DNA from: an uncultured Acidobacteriia bacterium
GTDB lineage: Bacteria > Acidobacteriota > Terriglobia > Bryobacterales > Bryobacteraceae
Assembly: GCA_903825445.1 (NCBI GenBank)
Contig: CAIKAS010000332.1
Span: forward strand, 1-46,252
Direction of reading: 5' to 3'
Length of the DNA: 46,252 nucleotides
The notes below the pieces were generated by a model. That model saw only the letters and a list, made by a program, of their open reading frames with translations. It made no database searches and had not been told where the DNA came from. This document shows, one piece after another, positions 26,246-35,002 of the stretch. The first letter of the stretch is position 1. Every line of letters begins with the position of its first letter. The position numbers and the translations under genes were made by a program.

Positions 26246-27346
26246 ATGCACGTTTTCGAGCTGACACGAACGCTGATTGATATCCCTTCGGTGACTCCGG
26301 AAGAGGAACAGGTAGGCGTGTTTCTGCACGATTACCTGGCACGGCTTTGCGCGGCGCATGACGGCCACGTGGAGACGATGGAAGTGGAGCCCAAGCGCCT
26401 GAATGTGTTCGCCCGGTTCGGCGAACCGGTGGTGACGCTTTCCACTCACATGGACACGGTACCGCCGTTTATCCCTTCGCGTGAAGACGACGAGAATATC
26501 TGGGGGCGCGGCGCGTGTGACACGAAGGGCATTATCGCCAGTATGCTGATCGCGGCCGAGCGGTTGCTCGAAAGCGGCGTGCGCAATTTCGGCCTGCTGT
26601 TTGTCGTCGGCGAAGAGCGCAACAGCGCGGGCGCGTACCATGCGGCGCTGAATCCTCGCGGTTCCAGATTTGTTATTAACGGCGAGCCCACGGAAAATCA
26701 GCTTGCGCTGGGTTCGAAGGGGGCTCTTCGATACGAATTGGTTGCGCGCGGGAGGATGGCACATTCGGCGTATCCGGAGCTGGGTGAATCGGCAATTGAG
26801 AAATTGCTGGATGCGCTCCAGGCGATTCGCCAGATCAAACTTCCGGTTGACCCGGTGTTGGGGCCGAGCACGCTGAACATAGGTACGATTCGGGGCGGAC
26901 GCGCGCCGAACGTGATTCCCGACGAAGCGCGCGCCGAGATTTTCATTCGGCTTGTTTGCGATTCCGAATCCACGCGCGATGCAATCCGCGATGCGGTGGG
27001 CGACAAGGTCGGGTTGAACGACGTCCTGGAGATTCCAGCGATCCGCATGGCGGCGGTGGAAGGGTTGCCCACGACGGTGGTCGCTTATACGACAGACATT
27101 CCGGCTTTCAATGGCGCGTGGGGCCAGCCGCTGCTTTTGGGACCGGGCACAATTCACGTGGCGCATACGCTTGATGAGCGCGTGCCCAAACAGCAATTAC
27201 TCGACGCAGTGGAAATTTACCAGAAGATGGTGAAGCAATTACAGCGCACGGACCGCGCGTCTAACGACAGCAAAGGTTCCGGCAACAGCGGCGGTTTCGG
27301 CCGTGCGGTCAGGTCGGGCGCTGATTCAAGAGAGAGGCAGGCATAA
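26246..27346 (+). CDS. dapE: succinyl-diaminopimelate desuccinylase-like M20 deacylase
   Basis: This 366-residue M20 deacylase is placed first in the lysine operon and most likely removes succinate from N-succinyl-L,L-diaminopimelate. Metal ligands are seen in LSTHMDTVPPF (His, Asp), GRGACDTKG (Asp), VVGEERNSAG (Glu pair), INGEPTENQ (Glu) and the last His near VAHTLDERV. The dimerisation domain with GRMAHSAYPELG is in the middle. The sequence is of the ArgE/DapE/LysK-like type rather than close to E. coli DapE, so the specificity comes mainly from the operon. About 30 residues at the C-terminus (after MVKQLQ) are Ser/Gly/Arg-rich and look disordered. It is the gene directly behind the lysine riboswitch. 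Confidence 0.82.
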   Translation: MHVFELTRTLIDIPSVTPEEEQVGVFLHDYLARLCAAHDGHVETMEVEPKRLNVFARFGEPVVTLSTHMDTVPPFIPSREDDENIWGRGACDTKGIIASMLIAAERLLESGVRNFGLLFVVGEERNSAGAYHAALNPRGSRFVINGEPTENQLALGSKGALRYELVARGRMAHSAYPELGESAIEKLLDALQAIRQIKLPVDPVLGPSTLNIGTIRGGRAPNVIPDEARAEIFIRLVCDSESTRDAIRDAVGDKVGLNDVLEIPAIRMAAVEGLPTTVVAYTTDIPAFNGAWGQPLLLGPGTIHVAHTLDERVPKQQLLDAVEIYQKMVKQLQRTDRASNDSKGSGNSGGFGRAVRSGADSRERQA

Positions 27347-27351
27347 ATTCT

Positions 27352-28398
27352 ATGAGCAGAATCGAAGTAGGTATCCTCGGCGCTACCGGCATGGTGGGCC
27401 AGCACTTTATCAAGTTTCTCGACGGGCATCCGTTGTTCCATCTGACGTGGCTGGGGGCGAGCGAACGCTCGGCCGGCAAGCGTTATGCCGATGCGGCGAA
27501 GTGGCATCTGGGCGGCGCCGCGCCAACGGACATAGCGAATCGCAAGGTGGAAGACGCCAAACCTGGCAATGCGCCGAAGCTGGTATTTTCGGCCATGGAC
27601 GCGGGAGTTGCCACGGAGATTGAGCAGGCGTTTGCCGCGGCAGGACACGTGGTGGTCTCGAATTCGCGCAATCACCGCATGGAGAAGGACGTGCCGCTGC
27701 TGGTGCCGGAGATCAATCCTGAGCACCTGAAGCTGGTCGGGCAGCAACAGACCGGGCGCGGCTGGAAGGGCAAGATCGTCACCAATCCGAATTGCTCTAC
27801 GATCGTGCTGACGATGGGCCTTGCGCCGCTGATGCAATTCGGCGTGACGAAGATCATCGCGACCACGATGCAGGCGATATCCGGCGCTGGTTATCCCGGC
27901 GTGCCTTCCATGGACATTATGGGCAATGTGATTCCGTACATTGGCAACGAGGAAGAAAAGATGCAGGAGGAGACGCAGAAGATCCTCGGTGCATTTGCAG
28001 GCGACAGGATTGAGCCGCTTGCCGCCAGCGTCAGCGCGCACTGCAATCGCGTGGCGGTGGTGGATGGACACACGGTGACTGTGTCGGTGCAGTTCAATAC
28101 CAAGCCGACCGAAAAAGACCTGCGCCACGCCTTCGATACGTTCAAAGGGTTGCCGCAGGATCGGGAACTGCCCAGCGCGCCGAAGCGCCCGGTGCAATAC
28201 ATGGTGGAGGCGGATCGTCCGCAGCCGCGCAAGGATGCAGAACGGGAGCGTGGCATGGCGGCGTTTGTGGGTCGTCTGCGTCCGTGTCCGGTGTTCGACT
28301 GGAAGTTCGTTGCGCTGGGGCACAATACCGTGCGCGGCGCAGCTGGCGCGGCAGTCCTCAATGCTGAGTTGATGCAATCGGAAGGATTACTGGCCTGA
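27352..28398 (+). CDS. asd: aspartate-semialdehyde dehydrogenase (archaeal/fungal-type)
   Basis: The enzyme reduces aspartyl phosphate to aspartate semialdehyde, the second step shared by lysine, threonine and methionine synthesis. The 348-residue protein has the NADP-binding GATGMVGQHF at the N-terminus, the catalytic Cys in NPNCSTIVL (about residue 147), the QAISGAGYPG segment and the catalytic His in SAHCNRV. The form without long insertions, with GVPSMDIMGNVIPYI and EEEKMQEET, belongs to the archaeal/fungal branch rather than to the E. coli type. Start ATG 27352 is 5 bp after dapE, with AGAGAGG upstream. The next gene starts 1 bp after its stop. Confidence 0.93.
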   Translation: MSRIEVGILGATGMVGQHFIKFLDGHPLFHLTWLGASERSAGKRYADAAKWHLGGAAPTDIANRKVEDAKPGNAPKLVFSAMDAGVATEIEQAFAAAGHVVVSNSRNHRMEKDVPLLVPEINPEHLKLVGQQQTGRGWKGKIVTNPNCSTIVLTMGLAPLMQFGVTKIIATTMQAISGAGYPGVPSMDIMGNVIPYIGNEEEKMQEETQKILGAFAGDRIEPLAASVSAHCNRVAVVDGHTVTVSVQFNTKPTEKDLRHAFDTFKGLPQDRELPSAPKRPVQYMVEADRPQPRKDAERERGMAAFVGRLRPCPVFDWKFVALGHNTVRGAAGAAVLNAELMQSEGLLA

Positions 28399-28399
28399 C

Positions 28400-29770
28400 A
28401 TGATCGTGATGAAGTTCGGCGGCACGTCCGTCGAGTCTGCGGTCGCTATTGAACGCGTGGCTTCGATTGTGAAGGCACGTCTGGATCGTCACCCCATCGT
28501 CGTGGTTTCGGCGATGGGGAAGACGACTAATAAGCTGCTGGCTCTGGCACAGTCCGCGATCCAAGGCGAGAGGGACGAATACATCCGCCAGCTGCACGAT
28601 CTGCGTGATTTTCATTCGCGCGAGACCCGGCAGGTGGTTCCTATGGCGCAGAGGGCCGAGTTGGATCGCGTGCTCGACGAGCAGTTCCAGGAGATGACGG
28701 AACTGGTGAAGGGACTGGCGGTGCTGGGTGAACTGACGCCACGTTCAATCGATGCGATTTCCAGTTATGGTGAGCGGCTGTCGAGCTATGTGGTTTCGCT
28801 CGCCTTCGAATATTACGGTGTGCCGTCCGTGCACGTGGATTCGCGAAAGGTGATTGTGACCGACGGGCGGCACACGCAGGCGGCCCCGATTTTCGATGAG
28901 ACATATCGGCGATTGGCGGCGACGGTGGCTCCACTCGCCGCTAATAAAGTGGTCGTGATGGGTGGTTTTATTGGAGCTACGGAAGCCGGGGTGACTTCGA
29001 CGCTGGGGCGCGGCGGGTCGGATTTCACTGCGTCGATTGTGGGTGCGGGTGTGAATGCGGAAGAGATTCAGATCTGGACTGACGTAGATGGCATGCTGAC
29101 GGCTGATCCTACGATCCTGCCGGGCGGCCATCGGGTGCAGATCATTTCGTTCGCGGTAGCGGCTGAACTGGCATATTTCGGCGCGAAGGTGCTGCATCCG
29201 TCGACCGTGATTCCGGCGATTGAGCGGAATATTCCGGTGCTGATTCTGAATTCGCGGCGGCCTGACGTGCCGGGGACGCGGATTGTGGCGGAAACGGTGA
29301 AGGGCGGTAACGCGGTGAAGTCGATCGCGTGTAAACGGAATATCACGCTGGTGAACATTCACTCTACCCGAATGTTCATGGCGCATGGCTTCCTGCGCAG
29401 GATCTTCGAGATCTTCGATCGCTACGAAACATCGGTGGATATGATTGCGACGAGTGAAGTGAGTGTGTCTCTGACTATCGACAACACGACCTGTCTGGAA
29501 CGAATCGTGAGCGATTTGAATGAATTCTCGGAGGTTTCGACCGAGCCTGAGCAGGCGATTGTTTGCCTGGTGGGCGAAAACATCAGGTATACGCCGGGAG
29601 TGGCGGCGCGGGCATTCGGATCTCTGGGCGGGCTGAATATCAGGATGATTTCGCAGGGTGCATCTTTGCTGAATCTGAGCTTTGTGGTGGCGGAGAAGGA
29701 CCTGCGGCCGGCAGTAGAAGCGCTGCATGCCGATTTCTTCCGTCAGTTGGATCCGGAGGTTTTTGGATAA
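28400..29770 (+). CDS. lysC: aspartate kinase, monofunctional with ACT domains
   Basis: Aspartokinase phosphorylates aspartate, the entry step. The 456-residue protein opens with KFGGTSVES, the nucleotide and aspartate-binding motif, and has LGRGGSDFTASIVG and WTDVDGMLTADP in the kinase domain. Two ACT regions follow (about residues 315-380 with STRMFMAHGFLRRIFEIF, and 395-455), which suggests feedback inhibition by lysine or threonine. The length fits monofunctional LysC of E. coli-type class. Together with the riboswitch this gives two layers of lysine control. It starts one base after the asd stop. Confidence 0.93.
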   Translation: MIVMKFGGTSVESAVAIERVASIVKARLDRHPIVVVSAMGKTTNKLLALAQSAIQGERDEYIRQLHDLRDFHSRETRQVVPMAQRAELDRVLDEQFQEMTELVKGLAVLGELTPRSIDAISSYGERLSSYVVSLAFEYYGVPSVHVDSRKVIVTDGRHTQAAPIFDETYRRLAATVAPLAANKVVVMGGFIGATEAGVTSTLGRGGSDFTASIVGAGVNAEEIQIWTDVDGMLTADPTILPGGHRVQIISFAVAAELAYFGAKVLHPSTVIPAIERNIPVLILNSRRPDVPGTRIVAETVKGGNAVKSIACKRNITLVNIHSTRMFMAHGFLRRIFEIFDRYETSVDMIATSEVSVSLTIDNTTCLERIVSDLNEFSEVSTEPEQAIVCLVGENIRYTPGVAARAFGSLGGLNIRMISQGASLLNLSFVVAEKDLRPAVEALHADFFRQLDPEVFG

Positions 29771-29773
29771 GCC

Positions 29774-30466
29774 ATGAAGATTGCCATTGTGGGCTACGGC
29801 AAGATGGGCCGGATGATCGAGGCGGCTGCGGTCGCGCGCGGGATCGAAGTGGCGCTGAAGCTTGACGAGTTTAATAACGCGGACTTCGATGGAATCACGA
29901 AGGAGAGGTTTCAGGAGATCGATGTGGCGATCGATTTCTCAGTGCCATCTGCCGCGGTGGAGAACATTGAAAGAATTGCCGCGCTGGGCGTGAATCTGGT
30001 GGTCGGCACAACCGGCTGGCAGGGACAGATGGCGCACGTGAAAAGCGTGGTTGCGGAGTGCGGCGTTGGTATGGTTTGGAGTCCGAATTATTCTGTCGGT
30101 GTAAACGCGTTTTTTCGCATCGTGAAAGAAGCGGCGAAGTTGCTGGAGACTGAGCCATCGTATGAAGCATGGGCGTGGGAGATTCACCATTCAGCCAAGA
30201 AGGACGCGCCTTCCGGCACTTTGTTGAAGCTGGTGGAAGAGATGAAGAACGGTGGCTATTCCCGCAGGATCGACGAGGCATCGAATCGCGCCGGGTCCAT
30301 CGCGGGGACGCACGAAATCGGCTTTGACTCACCGGCCGATACCATTACGTTGCGGCACACGGCGCGGAGCAGGGAAGGCTTTGCTTTGGGCGCTGTAAAA
30401 GCAGCCGAGTGGATTCACGGCAAGACGGGTTTTTACGAGTTCGGCGATATCTTGTTTGGGAAGTAG
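29774..30466 (+). CDS. dapB: 4-hydroxy-tetrahydrodipicolinate reductase
   Basis: DapB reduces hydroxy-tetrahydrodipicolinate to tetrahydrodipicolinate with NAD(P)H. At 230 residues it is of the shorter class. It has the dinucleotide-binding GYGKMGRMIE at the N-terminus, a GTTGW segment, SPNYSVGVNAFF, and the catalytic signature EIHHSAKKDAPSGT with both His residues, the Lys and the Thr. The start is 3 bp after lysC. Gene order puts dapB before dapA, although the DapA reaction comes first. Confidence 0.93.
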   Translation: MKIAIVGYGKMGRMIEAAAVARGIEVALKLDEFNNADFDGITKERFQEIDVAIDFSVPSAAVENIERIAALGVNLVVGTTGWQGQMAHVKSVVAECGVGMVWSPNYSVGVNAFFRIVKEAAKLLETEPSYEAWAWEIHHSAKKDAPSGTLLKLVEEMKNGGYSRRIDEASNRAGSIAGTHEIGFDSPADTITLRHTARSREGFALGAVKAAEWIHGKTGFYEFGDILFGK

Positions 30467-30496
30467 TCGGGTAGGCGGGGAATAAGGAGGTGGTAC

Positions 30497-31411
30497 ATGT
30501 TTACAGGATGCGGAACAGCCATGGTAACGCCGTTTCAGGCGGACGGCTCGCTGGATGAAGCGACGCTGCGCAAGCTGGTGCGGCGGCAGATCGAAGAGGG
30601 CATTGATTTTCTGGTGCCGTGCGGGACTACGGGTGAAAGCCCTGCGCTGACGCTCGAAGAACACCTCCGCGTGGTGGCGATCACAGTGGAAGAATCCCGA
30701 AATGCGCTGCGGCGGGTGCCAGTGCTGGCCGGTGCGGGCGGATACTTTACGAAAGAAGTTATTGAATTGGCCGAGGAATGCCAGCGCGTGGGTGCTGATG
30801 GCGTGCTTTCGGTAACTCCTTATTACAATAAGCCCAGCCAGGAAGGCCTGTTCCAGCACTACAAGGCGATCGCGGAATCAATACGGATTCCGATCGTTGT
30901 TTACAACGTGCAGGGGCGGACGGGTGTGAATGTGGAAACGTCGACCCTGGTGCGGCTGGCGGAGATCCCGAATATTGTTGGCGTGAAGGAGGCCTCGGGC
31001 AATGTGTCGCAGATGGCAGAAGTCTGCCACCGGGTGCCCGGAGATTTTATTGTGCTCTCCGGCGACGACGCGATTACGATTGCGCTGACGGCGCTGGGCG
31101 GACGCGGGCTGATTTCTGTGGCATCGAATGAGATCCCCGGGCCGATGACGCAGTTGACTCGGCTGGCCTTGCAGGGCGACTTCGCGGGGGCGCGTGCGAT
31201 CCAGCGACAGTATATGTCGCTGCTGCAGGTGAATTTTGTGGAGTCGAATCCGATTCCGGTGAAGTGGGCGATGGGGCGGATGGGACTGCTCGATCCGGTA
31301 TACCGGCTGCCGTTGGTGCCGCCGTCAGAAGCGAACGGGAAGAGAATCGATGAAGTGCTGGAAAGTCTGAGACTTTGCGCAGAGGGAGTGGGCGTTGCAA
31401 GCAGCCGTTGA
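30497..31411 (+). CDS. dapA: 4-hydroxy-tetrahydrodipicolinate synthase
   Basis: DapA condenses pyruvate with aspartate semialdehyde. The 304-residue TIM-barrel protein shows [10 protein letters not shown] (the catalytic Thr-Thr pair region), [12 protein letters not shown] with the catalytic Tyr, and the Schiff-base Lys in GVKEASGN near residue 163. An AAGGAGGTGG ribosome site lies 5 nt before ATG 30497, the strongest in the operon. The end overlaps dapD by 17 bp. The length and motifs are normal for the family. Confidence 0.95.
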   Translation: MFTGCGTAMVTPFQADGSLDEATLRKLVRRQIEEGIDFLVPCGTTGESPALTLEEHLRVVAITVEESRNALRRVPVLAGAGGYFTKEVIELAEECQRVGADGVLSVTPYYNKPSQEGLFQHYKAIAESIRIPIVVYNVQGRTGVNVETSTLVRLAEIPNIVGVKEASGNVSQMAEVCHRVPGDFIVLSGDDAITIALTALGGRGLISVASNEIPGPMTQLTRLALQGDFAGARAIQRQYMSLLQVNFVESNPIPVKWAMGRMGLLDPVYRLPLVPPSEANGKRIDEVLESLRLCAEGVGVASSR

Positions 31412-32231
31412 GAGCATCTTCGATAACAAACCGGCTGAATACACGCCGGAACATTACGCCTTGTTCTCGCGCTTTAAGGCCGCGCTGAACAGCGGAGAGA
31501 TTCGTGCCGCCTCGCCCGACACCTCGGAAGTGAGCGGCTGGCGTGTGAACGGCTGGGTCAAGAAGGGCATTCTGCTTGGCTTTCGCATCGGCGGCATCGT
31601 CGATATGTCGGTCGATGCGACGCGACAGCCGTTCATGGACAAGGCGACGTATCCGGTGCGGCACATGACGGCATCCGATGGCGTGCGGATTGTGCCAGGT
31701 GGGTCGAGTATCCGCGACGGTTGTTATATTGGCCGGGGCGTCACGTGCATGCCTCCGATGTACATCAACGTGGGCGCGTACGTGGGCGATGGCACCATGG
31801 TCGATTCGCACGCGCTGGTGGGCAGTTGCGCGCAGGTGGGCGCGAACTGCCACATATCCGCGGCATCGCAGATTGGCGGAGTGCTGGAGCCTGTGGGCGC
31901 GCTGCCGGTGATCATTGAAGACGGCGTGCTGGTGGGCGGCAACTGCGGAGTCTATGAAGGCACTGTGGTGAAAAAGCTGGCGGTGCTGGGGACGGGGACG
32001 ATTCTGAATCGCTCTACGCCGGTCTACGATCTGGTGCGGGGTGAGGTCTATCGAGCGACCGACGATCAGCCGCTGGTGATTCCCGAAGGCGCTGTCGTCG
32101 TGGCTGGTTCACGCGCGGTCACCAGTGGGCACGGCAAAGAATGGGGCATTTCCATTTATACGCCCGTGATCGTGAAATATCGCGACGAGAAAACCGGAAC
32201 CCGTATCCAGCTGGAAGATTTGTTGCGGTAA
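31395..32231 (+). CDS. dapD: tetrahydrodipicolinate N-succinyltransferase
   Basis: DapD transfers succinyl from succinyl-CoA to tetrahydrodipicolinate and so commits the pathway to the succinylase branch. The 278-residue protein has an N-terminal helical part and a left-handed beta-helix of hexapeptide repeats (about residues 100-225, with [32 protein letters not shown] and GGVLEPVG). The length agrees with E. coli DapD (274). The start is TTG at 31395, 7 nt after GAGGGAG, and lies inside the end of dapA, so coupling is likely. The aminotransferase DapC and epimerase DapF are not in the window. Confidence 0.93.
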   Translation: MQAAVESIFDNKPAEYTPEHYALFSRFKAALNSGEIRAASPDTSEVSGWRVNGWVKKGILLGFRIGGIVDMSVDATRQPFMDKATYPVRHMTASDGVRIVPGGSSIRDGCYIGRGVTCMPPMYINVGAYVGDGTMVDSHALVGSCAQVGANCHISAASQIGGVLEPVGALPVIIEDGVLVGGNCGVYEGTVVKKLAVLGTGTILNRSTPVYDLVRGEVYRATDDQPLVIPEGAVVVAGSRAVTSGHGKEWGISIYTPVIVKYRDEKTGTRIQLEDLLR

Positions 32232-32305
32232 CCGGCGCCCTGCACTGTCTGCCCCAGAGGCGTGTCACTCCGGACGGCCGCCCGATTTGCTACTTTAGAT
32301 ACATT

Positions 32306-32704
32306 GTGAAAAAGACCATTACTTTCATCAGCGGGATTGCATTGCTGTCGGTGATATTTGCCCTTGTCGGGTGCTCATCGAGCGCGCCGGAAGCGGCAAA
32401 GACGGAGGCAACGGCGGCCGGGGCTTCGGGGCCAATGGGAGCTTCCGGGCACTCCATAAAGAAGTACCCGATGCAGGGCAAGGTGCTCTCGCTCAACGCC
32501 GCCGAAAAGTCGGCGCGGATTGACGCGGGAGCGATCGGCGACTGGATGGGCCCGATGACGATGAACTATGCCGTGAAAGATGCTGCGGATTTTGCGAAGC
32601 TTTCGGCCGGCGTGACGATTAACGCAACGGTATTCGTGGACGGCGACGACTTCTGGGTTGGCGAAGTGAACGTGGCGGGAACTTCGGCGGCGACGGGTAA
32701 ATAG
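32306..32704 (+). CDS. CusF-like copper-binding lipoprotein
   Basis: Starting at GTG 32306 the product has 132 residues, with a lipoprotein signal ending in LVGCSSS (lipobox, Cys at residue 23). A linker rich in Ala, Glu and Thr follows. The C-terminal domain (about residues 53-122: YPMQGKVLSLNAAEKS, GPMTMNYAVKD and DDFWVGEV) resembles the small OB-like copper-binding CusF/CopC-associated domain; the M-x-M in PMTM is at the position of the metal-binding methionines. It would act at the membrane or in the periplasm as a copper carrier. It sits 74 bp after dapD, and its relation to the lysine genes is unclear. The open frame extends upstream to 32141, but that stretch overlaps dapD. Confidence 0.7.
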   Translation: MKKTITFISGIALLSVIFALVGCSSSAPEAAKTEATAAGASGPMGASGHSIKKYPMQGKVLSLNAAEKSARIDAGAIGDWMGPMTMNYAVKDAADFAKLSAGVTINATVFVDGDDFWVGEVNVAGTSAATGK

Positions 32705-32716
32705 GGCACGGCGACG

Positions 32717-33697
32717 TTGCCCGAAGAACTCACTGCCAAAACAGCGCACGAATGGCTCGCCCGCCATGCCTTGCCGACGGAAGGCCTTCGCTTTTCGGAA
32801 CTGGGCGGAGGGATATCCAACAAAGTGGTTCTCGCCGAAGGCGGGAAATTTCGTGCGGTGCTCAAACAGTCGCTGGGGCAATTGCGGACCGAAGTCGGCT
32901 GGTTCTCCGAGCGAGAGCGAATCTTCCGCGAATCGGCCGCGATGCGATGGCTGGCGGCGCGTGGGATTGCTGGCGGACACGTCCCGGCAATACTCTTTGA
33001 AGAACCTGACACGTTCACGATCGCCATGGAAGCGGCGCCTGGCGGGGCTGAAATGTGGAAGACGCGTCTGTTCCGTGGTGAGCACGATGCGGACGTGGCT
33101 CGCACAGCCGGAGCGACGCTGGGCTCCATGATTGCGCTCAGCTGGCACAACGACGACGCGGCCCGACTATTCGGCGATCAGACCGTTTTCGATCAGTTGC
33201 GGATCGATCCCTACTACCGTTTTACGGCGGAGCGTGTGCCGGAGGTGGCGGACTACATTGACCGTCTGATTGAGGCTTCCTCGGCGCGACGGGTCGGCCT
33301 GGTGCACGGCGACTGGAGTCCAAAGAATCTGCTCACTTGGGACTGTGAGTTGTGGGTGATCGATTGGGAGGTCATCCACTTCGGAGACCCTTCGTTTGAC
33401 GTCGGCTTCCTTCTGAACCATTTGCTGATGAAGAGCATTGCGATGCCGCAGCACAAGGTCGCGCTGGTTGGGCTCGCAGAGGCGTTTCTCGACGGGCTCC
33501 GGCAGCACTTGCCCGTACGCGGAGCATGGATATCGGCCGCTGGTCTGGAGCATCTGCCCGCATTATTGCTGGCAAGGGTGGATGGGAAGTCGCCAGCGGA
33601 GTATCTGGATGCCACGATGCGACAGCGGGCCAAACAGCTGGCGCTCGGGCTCATTCGCTGTCCCGCTCAATCGACGGAGGAGTTGTTCACACGATGA
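32717..33697 (+). CDS. APH/choline kinase-family phosphotransferase
   Basis: The 326-residue protein belongs to the aminoglycoside phosphotransferase/choline kinase/methylthioribose kinase fold. It has a small N-lobe with a glycine-rich turn (ELGGGISNKV, about residues 28-36), the ATP-binding Lys in AVLKQSL (about 50), the catalytic loop LVHGDWSPKNLL (D199, N204) and the metal-binding VIDWEVIHFGDP (D216). The Lys/Gln/Ser stretch followed by an Arg-rich linker recalls methylthioribose kinase, but the acceptor is not identifiable. It starts with TTG 32717, 12 bp after the lipoprotein gene. Its stop overlaps the start of the next gene (ATGA), which encodes an enolase-like protein, so the two probably act on the same small-molecule route. 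Confidence 0.85.
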   Translation: MPEELTAKTAHEWLARHALPTEGLRFSELGGGISNKVVLAEGGKFRAVLKQSLGQLRTEVGWFSERERIFRESAAMRWLAARGIAGGHVPAILFEEPDTFTIAMEAAPGGAEMWKTRLFRGEHDADVARTAGATLGSMIALSWHNDDAARLFGDQTVFDQLRIDPYYRFTAERVPEVADYIDRLIEASSARRVGLVHGDWSPKNLLTWDCELWVIDWEVIHFGDPSFDVGFLLNHLLMKSIAMPQHKVALVGLAEAFLDGLRQHLPVRGAWISAAGLEHLPALLLARVDGKSPAEYLDATMRQRAKQLALGLIRCPAQSTEELFTR

Positions 33698-34917
33698 AGA
33701 TTCAAAGAGTCCGCGCCATGGAGATCCTGGACTCGCGCGGAAACCCCACGGTTCAGGCGGAAGTGACATTGACAGGCGGCGTGCGGGCAACGGCGCAGGT
33801 TCCATCCGGCGCATCGACCGGGCGGCATGAGGCCCTGGAACTGCGGGATGGCGACGCCGCGCGTTACGCGGGCAAGGGCGTTCAGCGAGCGGTAGAAAAC
33901 GTGGAGTGCATTCTTGGGCCAACGGTAACCGGTATGGAAGCCGACAACCAGCCAGCGCTGGACCGCAGGCTGCGGGAACAAGGCAAGAGCGTGGGCGCAA
34001 ATGCGACACTGGCCGTCTCCTGTGCTGTGGCAAGGGCGGCGGCTATTGCTCAGGGTGTGCCGCTTTGGAAGTATTTGGCCGGGCACCGCACGCCCGCCCT
34101 TCCAATCCCGATGGTCAATATTATTTCCGGCGGGTTGCATGCGGGCAGGAACATCGAGTTTCAGGACTTTCTCGTCATGCCGCGCGGCTATCGGAACCTC
34201 TCAGAAGCACTCGAAGCGGTGGTGCGCGTCCATCGCAAGACCGGCGAATTGTTAGCCAGGCGAGGCTGTGTTCTAACTGGCGTGGCCGATGAAGGCGGCT
34301 GGGGACCGCGGCTCGATTCCAACGAGGCAGCTGCGGCGATTCTGCGCCAGGCGATTACCGAGAGCGAAACCAACATGGATATAGCCCTCGACGTCGCATC
34401 CACTCACTTTTGGAGCCAGGCCGGTTACCGGCTGGAGGGCAAGACTCATACGGCGGCGGAGATGACAGAGATTCTTTCCGGCTGGATTTCGCGCTACGGG
34501 ATCACGTCGATAGAGGATCCGCTGGCGGAAGACGATTGGTCTGGCTGGCAGAAAATGACCGCGCGGATTGGCGACCGGGTCCGGCTGGTGGGCGACGATC
34601 TTTTCGTCACGAATCTGGATCGCCTGAACCGGGGTATCGCGTTGGGTGTGGCGAATTCTGTACTCGTGAAAATGAACCAGATCGGGACCTTGACCGAGAC
34701 GTTCGCTGTGATTGACAGAGCCCGGGAAGCTGGCTACGGAGCGGTGATTTCGGCCCGTTCCGGCGAGACAGAGGATTCGTTTCTGGCGGACCTCGCCGTG
34801 GCGTCCGGTGCGGGGCAGATAAAGGTGGGGTCTGTTACCCGGTCTGAGCGGCTGGCCAAGTATAACCGTTTGCTGGAGATAGAGAAGTGGGAGTGGCCTG
34901 AAATGACCTCCGCATAA
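33694..34917 (+). CDS. enolase paralogue with altered active site
   Basis: From ATG 33694 the product has 407 residues and aligns along its whole length with enolase (about 430). Conserved are the mobile loop SGASTG (38-43), H149 (yeast H159), E200 (E211), the Mg2+ ligands D233, E274 and D301, K326 (K345), R355-S356 and K377 (K396). Two positions differ: D158 in FQDFLV replaces the catalytic Glu of QEF (yeast E168), and A354 in VISARSGETED replaces the invariant His of SHRSGETED (H373). Enolase chemistry may therefore be changed or lost, while base K326 and the metal site remain. It is coupled by ATGA to the kinase upstream. General annotation would call it phosphopyruvate hydratase; a second canonical enolase elsewhere in the genome is expected. 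The open frame runs back to 33526 inside the kinase gene, and I reject that part. Confidence 0.88.
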   Translation: MKIQRVRAMEILDSRGNPTVQAEVTLTGGVRATAQVPSGASTGRHEALELRDGDAARYAGKGVQRAVENVECILGPTVTGMEADNQPALDRRLREQGKSVGANATLAVSCAVARAAAIAQGVPLWKYLAGHRTPALPIPMVNIISGGLHAGRNIEFQDFLVMPRGYRNLSEALEAVVRVHRKTGELLARRGCVLTGVADEGGWGPRLDSNEAAAAILRQAITESETNMDIALDVASTHFWSQAGYRLEGKTHTAAEMTEILSGWISRYGITSIEDPLAEDDWSGWQKMTARIGDRVRLVGDDLFVTNLDRLNRGIALGVANSVLVKMNQIGTLTETFAVIDRAREAGYGAVISARSGETEDSFLADLAVASGAGQIKVGSVTRSERLAKYNRLLEIEKWEWPEMTSA

Positions 34918-35002
34918 TTACTCGACGGTTCAGCGTTTGCGGTCGATATGTTCTCTGGAAGATTGCGAGACTCATCTATTCGGAGCGCATAATCCAGACC
35001 GA

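Noticed and set aside
33526..33693. Upstream extension of the enolase-like frame
   Set aside because: It overlaps the kinase gene, and the conserved enolase N-terminus begins at ATG 33694.
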